From Gammaproteobacteria bacterium (lineage in GTDB: Bacteria; Pseudomonadota; Gammaproteobacteria; UBA1113): DNA of 64,000 nt. The translations under genes and the position numbers were made by a program. A model generated the notes under the pieces. It was not told where the DNA came from. It saw only the letters and a program-made list of their open reading frames with translations, and ran no database searches. The stretch is taken from NCBI GenBank assembly GCA_020051155.1, contig JAGVJK010000021.1, positions 1 to 64,000 of the forward strand, in the 5' to 3' direction. Each line of letters begins with the position of its first letter. The first letter of the stretch is position 1. Of this stretch, positions 63,947-64,000 are shown in pieces.

Positions 63947-64000
63947 ATGTTAGTTTTAACAAGAAACACGTCACAAAAAATTCTCATAGGTGATGCTATT
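63947..64000 (+). CDS. csrA: CsrA carbon storage regulator, 5' end only
   Basis: Begins MLVLTRNTSQKILIGDAI, matching the CsrA N terminus (MLILTR...I.IGD), which forms the first strand of this RNA-binding dimer that binds GGA sites. AGGAGAG precedes the ATG. Only 18 codons lie in the window. In Legionella and Coxiella CsrA paralogues control the switch to transmissive, effector-expressing states. Confidence 0.9.
   Translation, partial: MLVLTRNTSQKILIGDAI

Overview
The window looks like a chromosome segment of a low-GC gammaproteobacterium of the Legionellales (Coxiella/Berkiella-like), a host-adapted lineage. The case rests on core gene order typical of gammaproteobacteria (a reduced pilMNO-Q, aroK, aroB, damX-like, hemE run with mrcA divergent from pilM), a split glycine decarboxylase (gcvPA/gcvPB) and many proteins that look like effectors acting in a eukaryotic host. 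No type IVB secretion genes are visible here, so translocation is inferred. No species is claimed.

Positions 1-25,830 are accessory. The left edge has four 23-bp tandem units resembling an IS21-type terminus, then an AbiEi/AbiEii type IV toxin-antitoxin pair whose toxin carries a C-terminal WYL-like domain. A minus-strand series follows: a 647-aa TPR-like protein, a PD-(D/E)XK nuclease-like protein, a J-domain protein, and a 2,291-aa protein with an N-terminal OTU cysteine-protease domain plus a second, catalytically dead OTU-like domain. A divergent 1,172-aa protein lies to the right. From 18.6 to 22.1 kb is a scrapyard: an IS3 transposase relic, a class A beta-lactamase tail, a probable O-methyltransferase tail, an alpha/beta hydrolase, and a MarR gene cut exactly where a second copy of the 1,172-aa gene's 3' end begins. 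Next come a Rab-like GTPase ending in a CaaX box, a secreted Gly/His/Tyr-rich protein and a hipBA pair.

Positions 25.8-52.3 kb are mostly core: hemE, damX-like, aroB, aroK, a reduced type IV pilus set without a visible pilP, mrcA, an ABC exporter (ybhG/F/R-like), ubiA/ubiC, a moxR-DUF58-BatABCD cluster with a 30-glutamine tract, an SDR gene, and tdh-kbl. An ankyrin protein and an unknown 265-aa gene sit within it. REP-like palindromes appear at 42.2 kb (an inverted pair) and 61.5 kb (single).

Positions 52.3-64 kb hold a small accessory patch (effector-like 228-aa protein, AAA_14/DUF4143 ATPase, decayed frames), then gcvT-gcvH-gcvPA-gcvPB, a small conserved gene, a TerC-family gene, an FAD oxidoreductase, a HigA-like regulator with its own promoter and operator-like palindrome, a helical unknown protein, and the start of csrA at the right edge. 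The most notable material is the OTU/pseudo-OTU giant, the CaaX Rab-like GTPase, the AbiEii-WYL fusion, and a serine-rich tag shared by several unrelated effector-like proteins.
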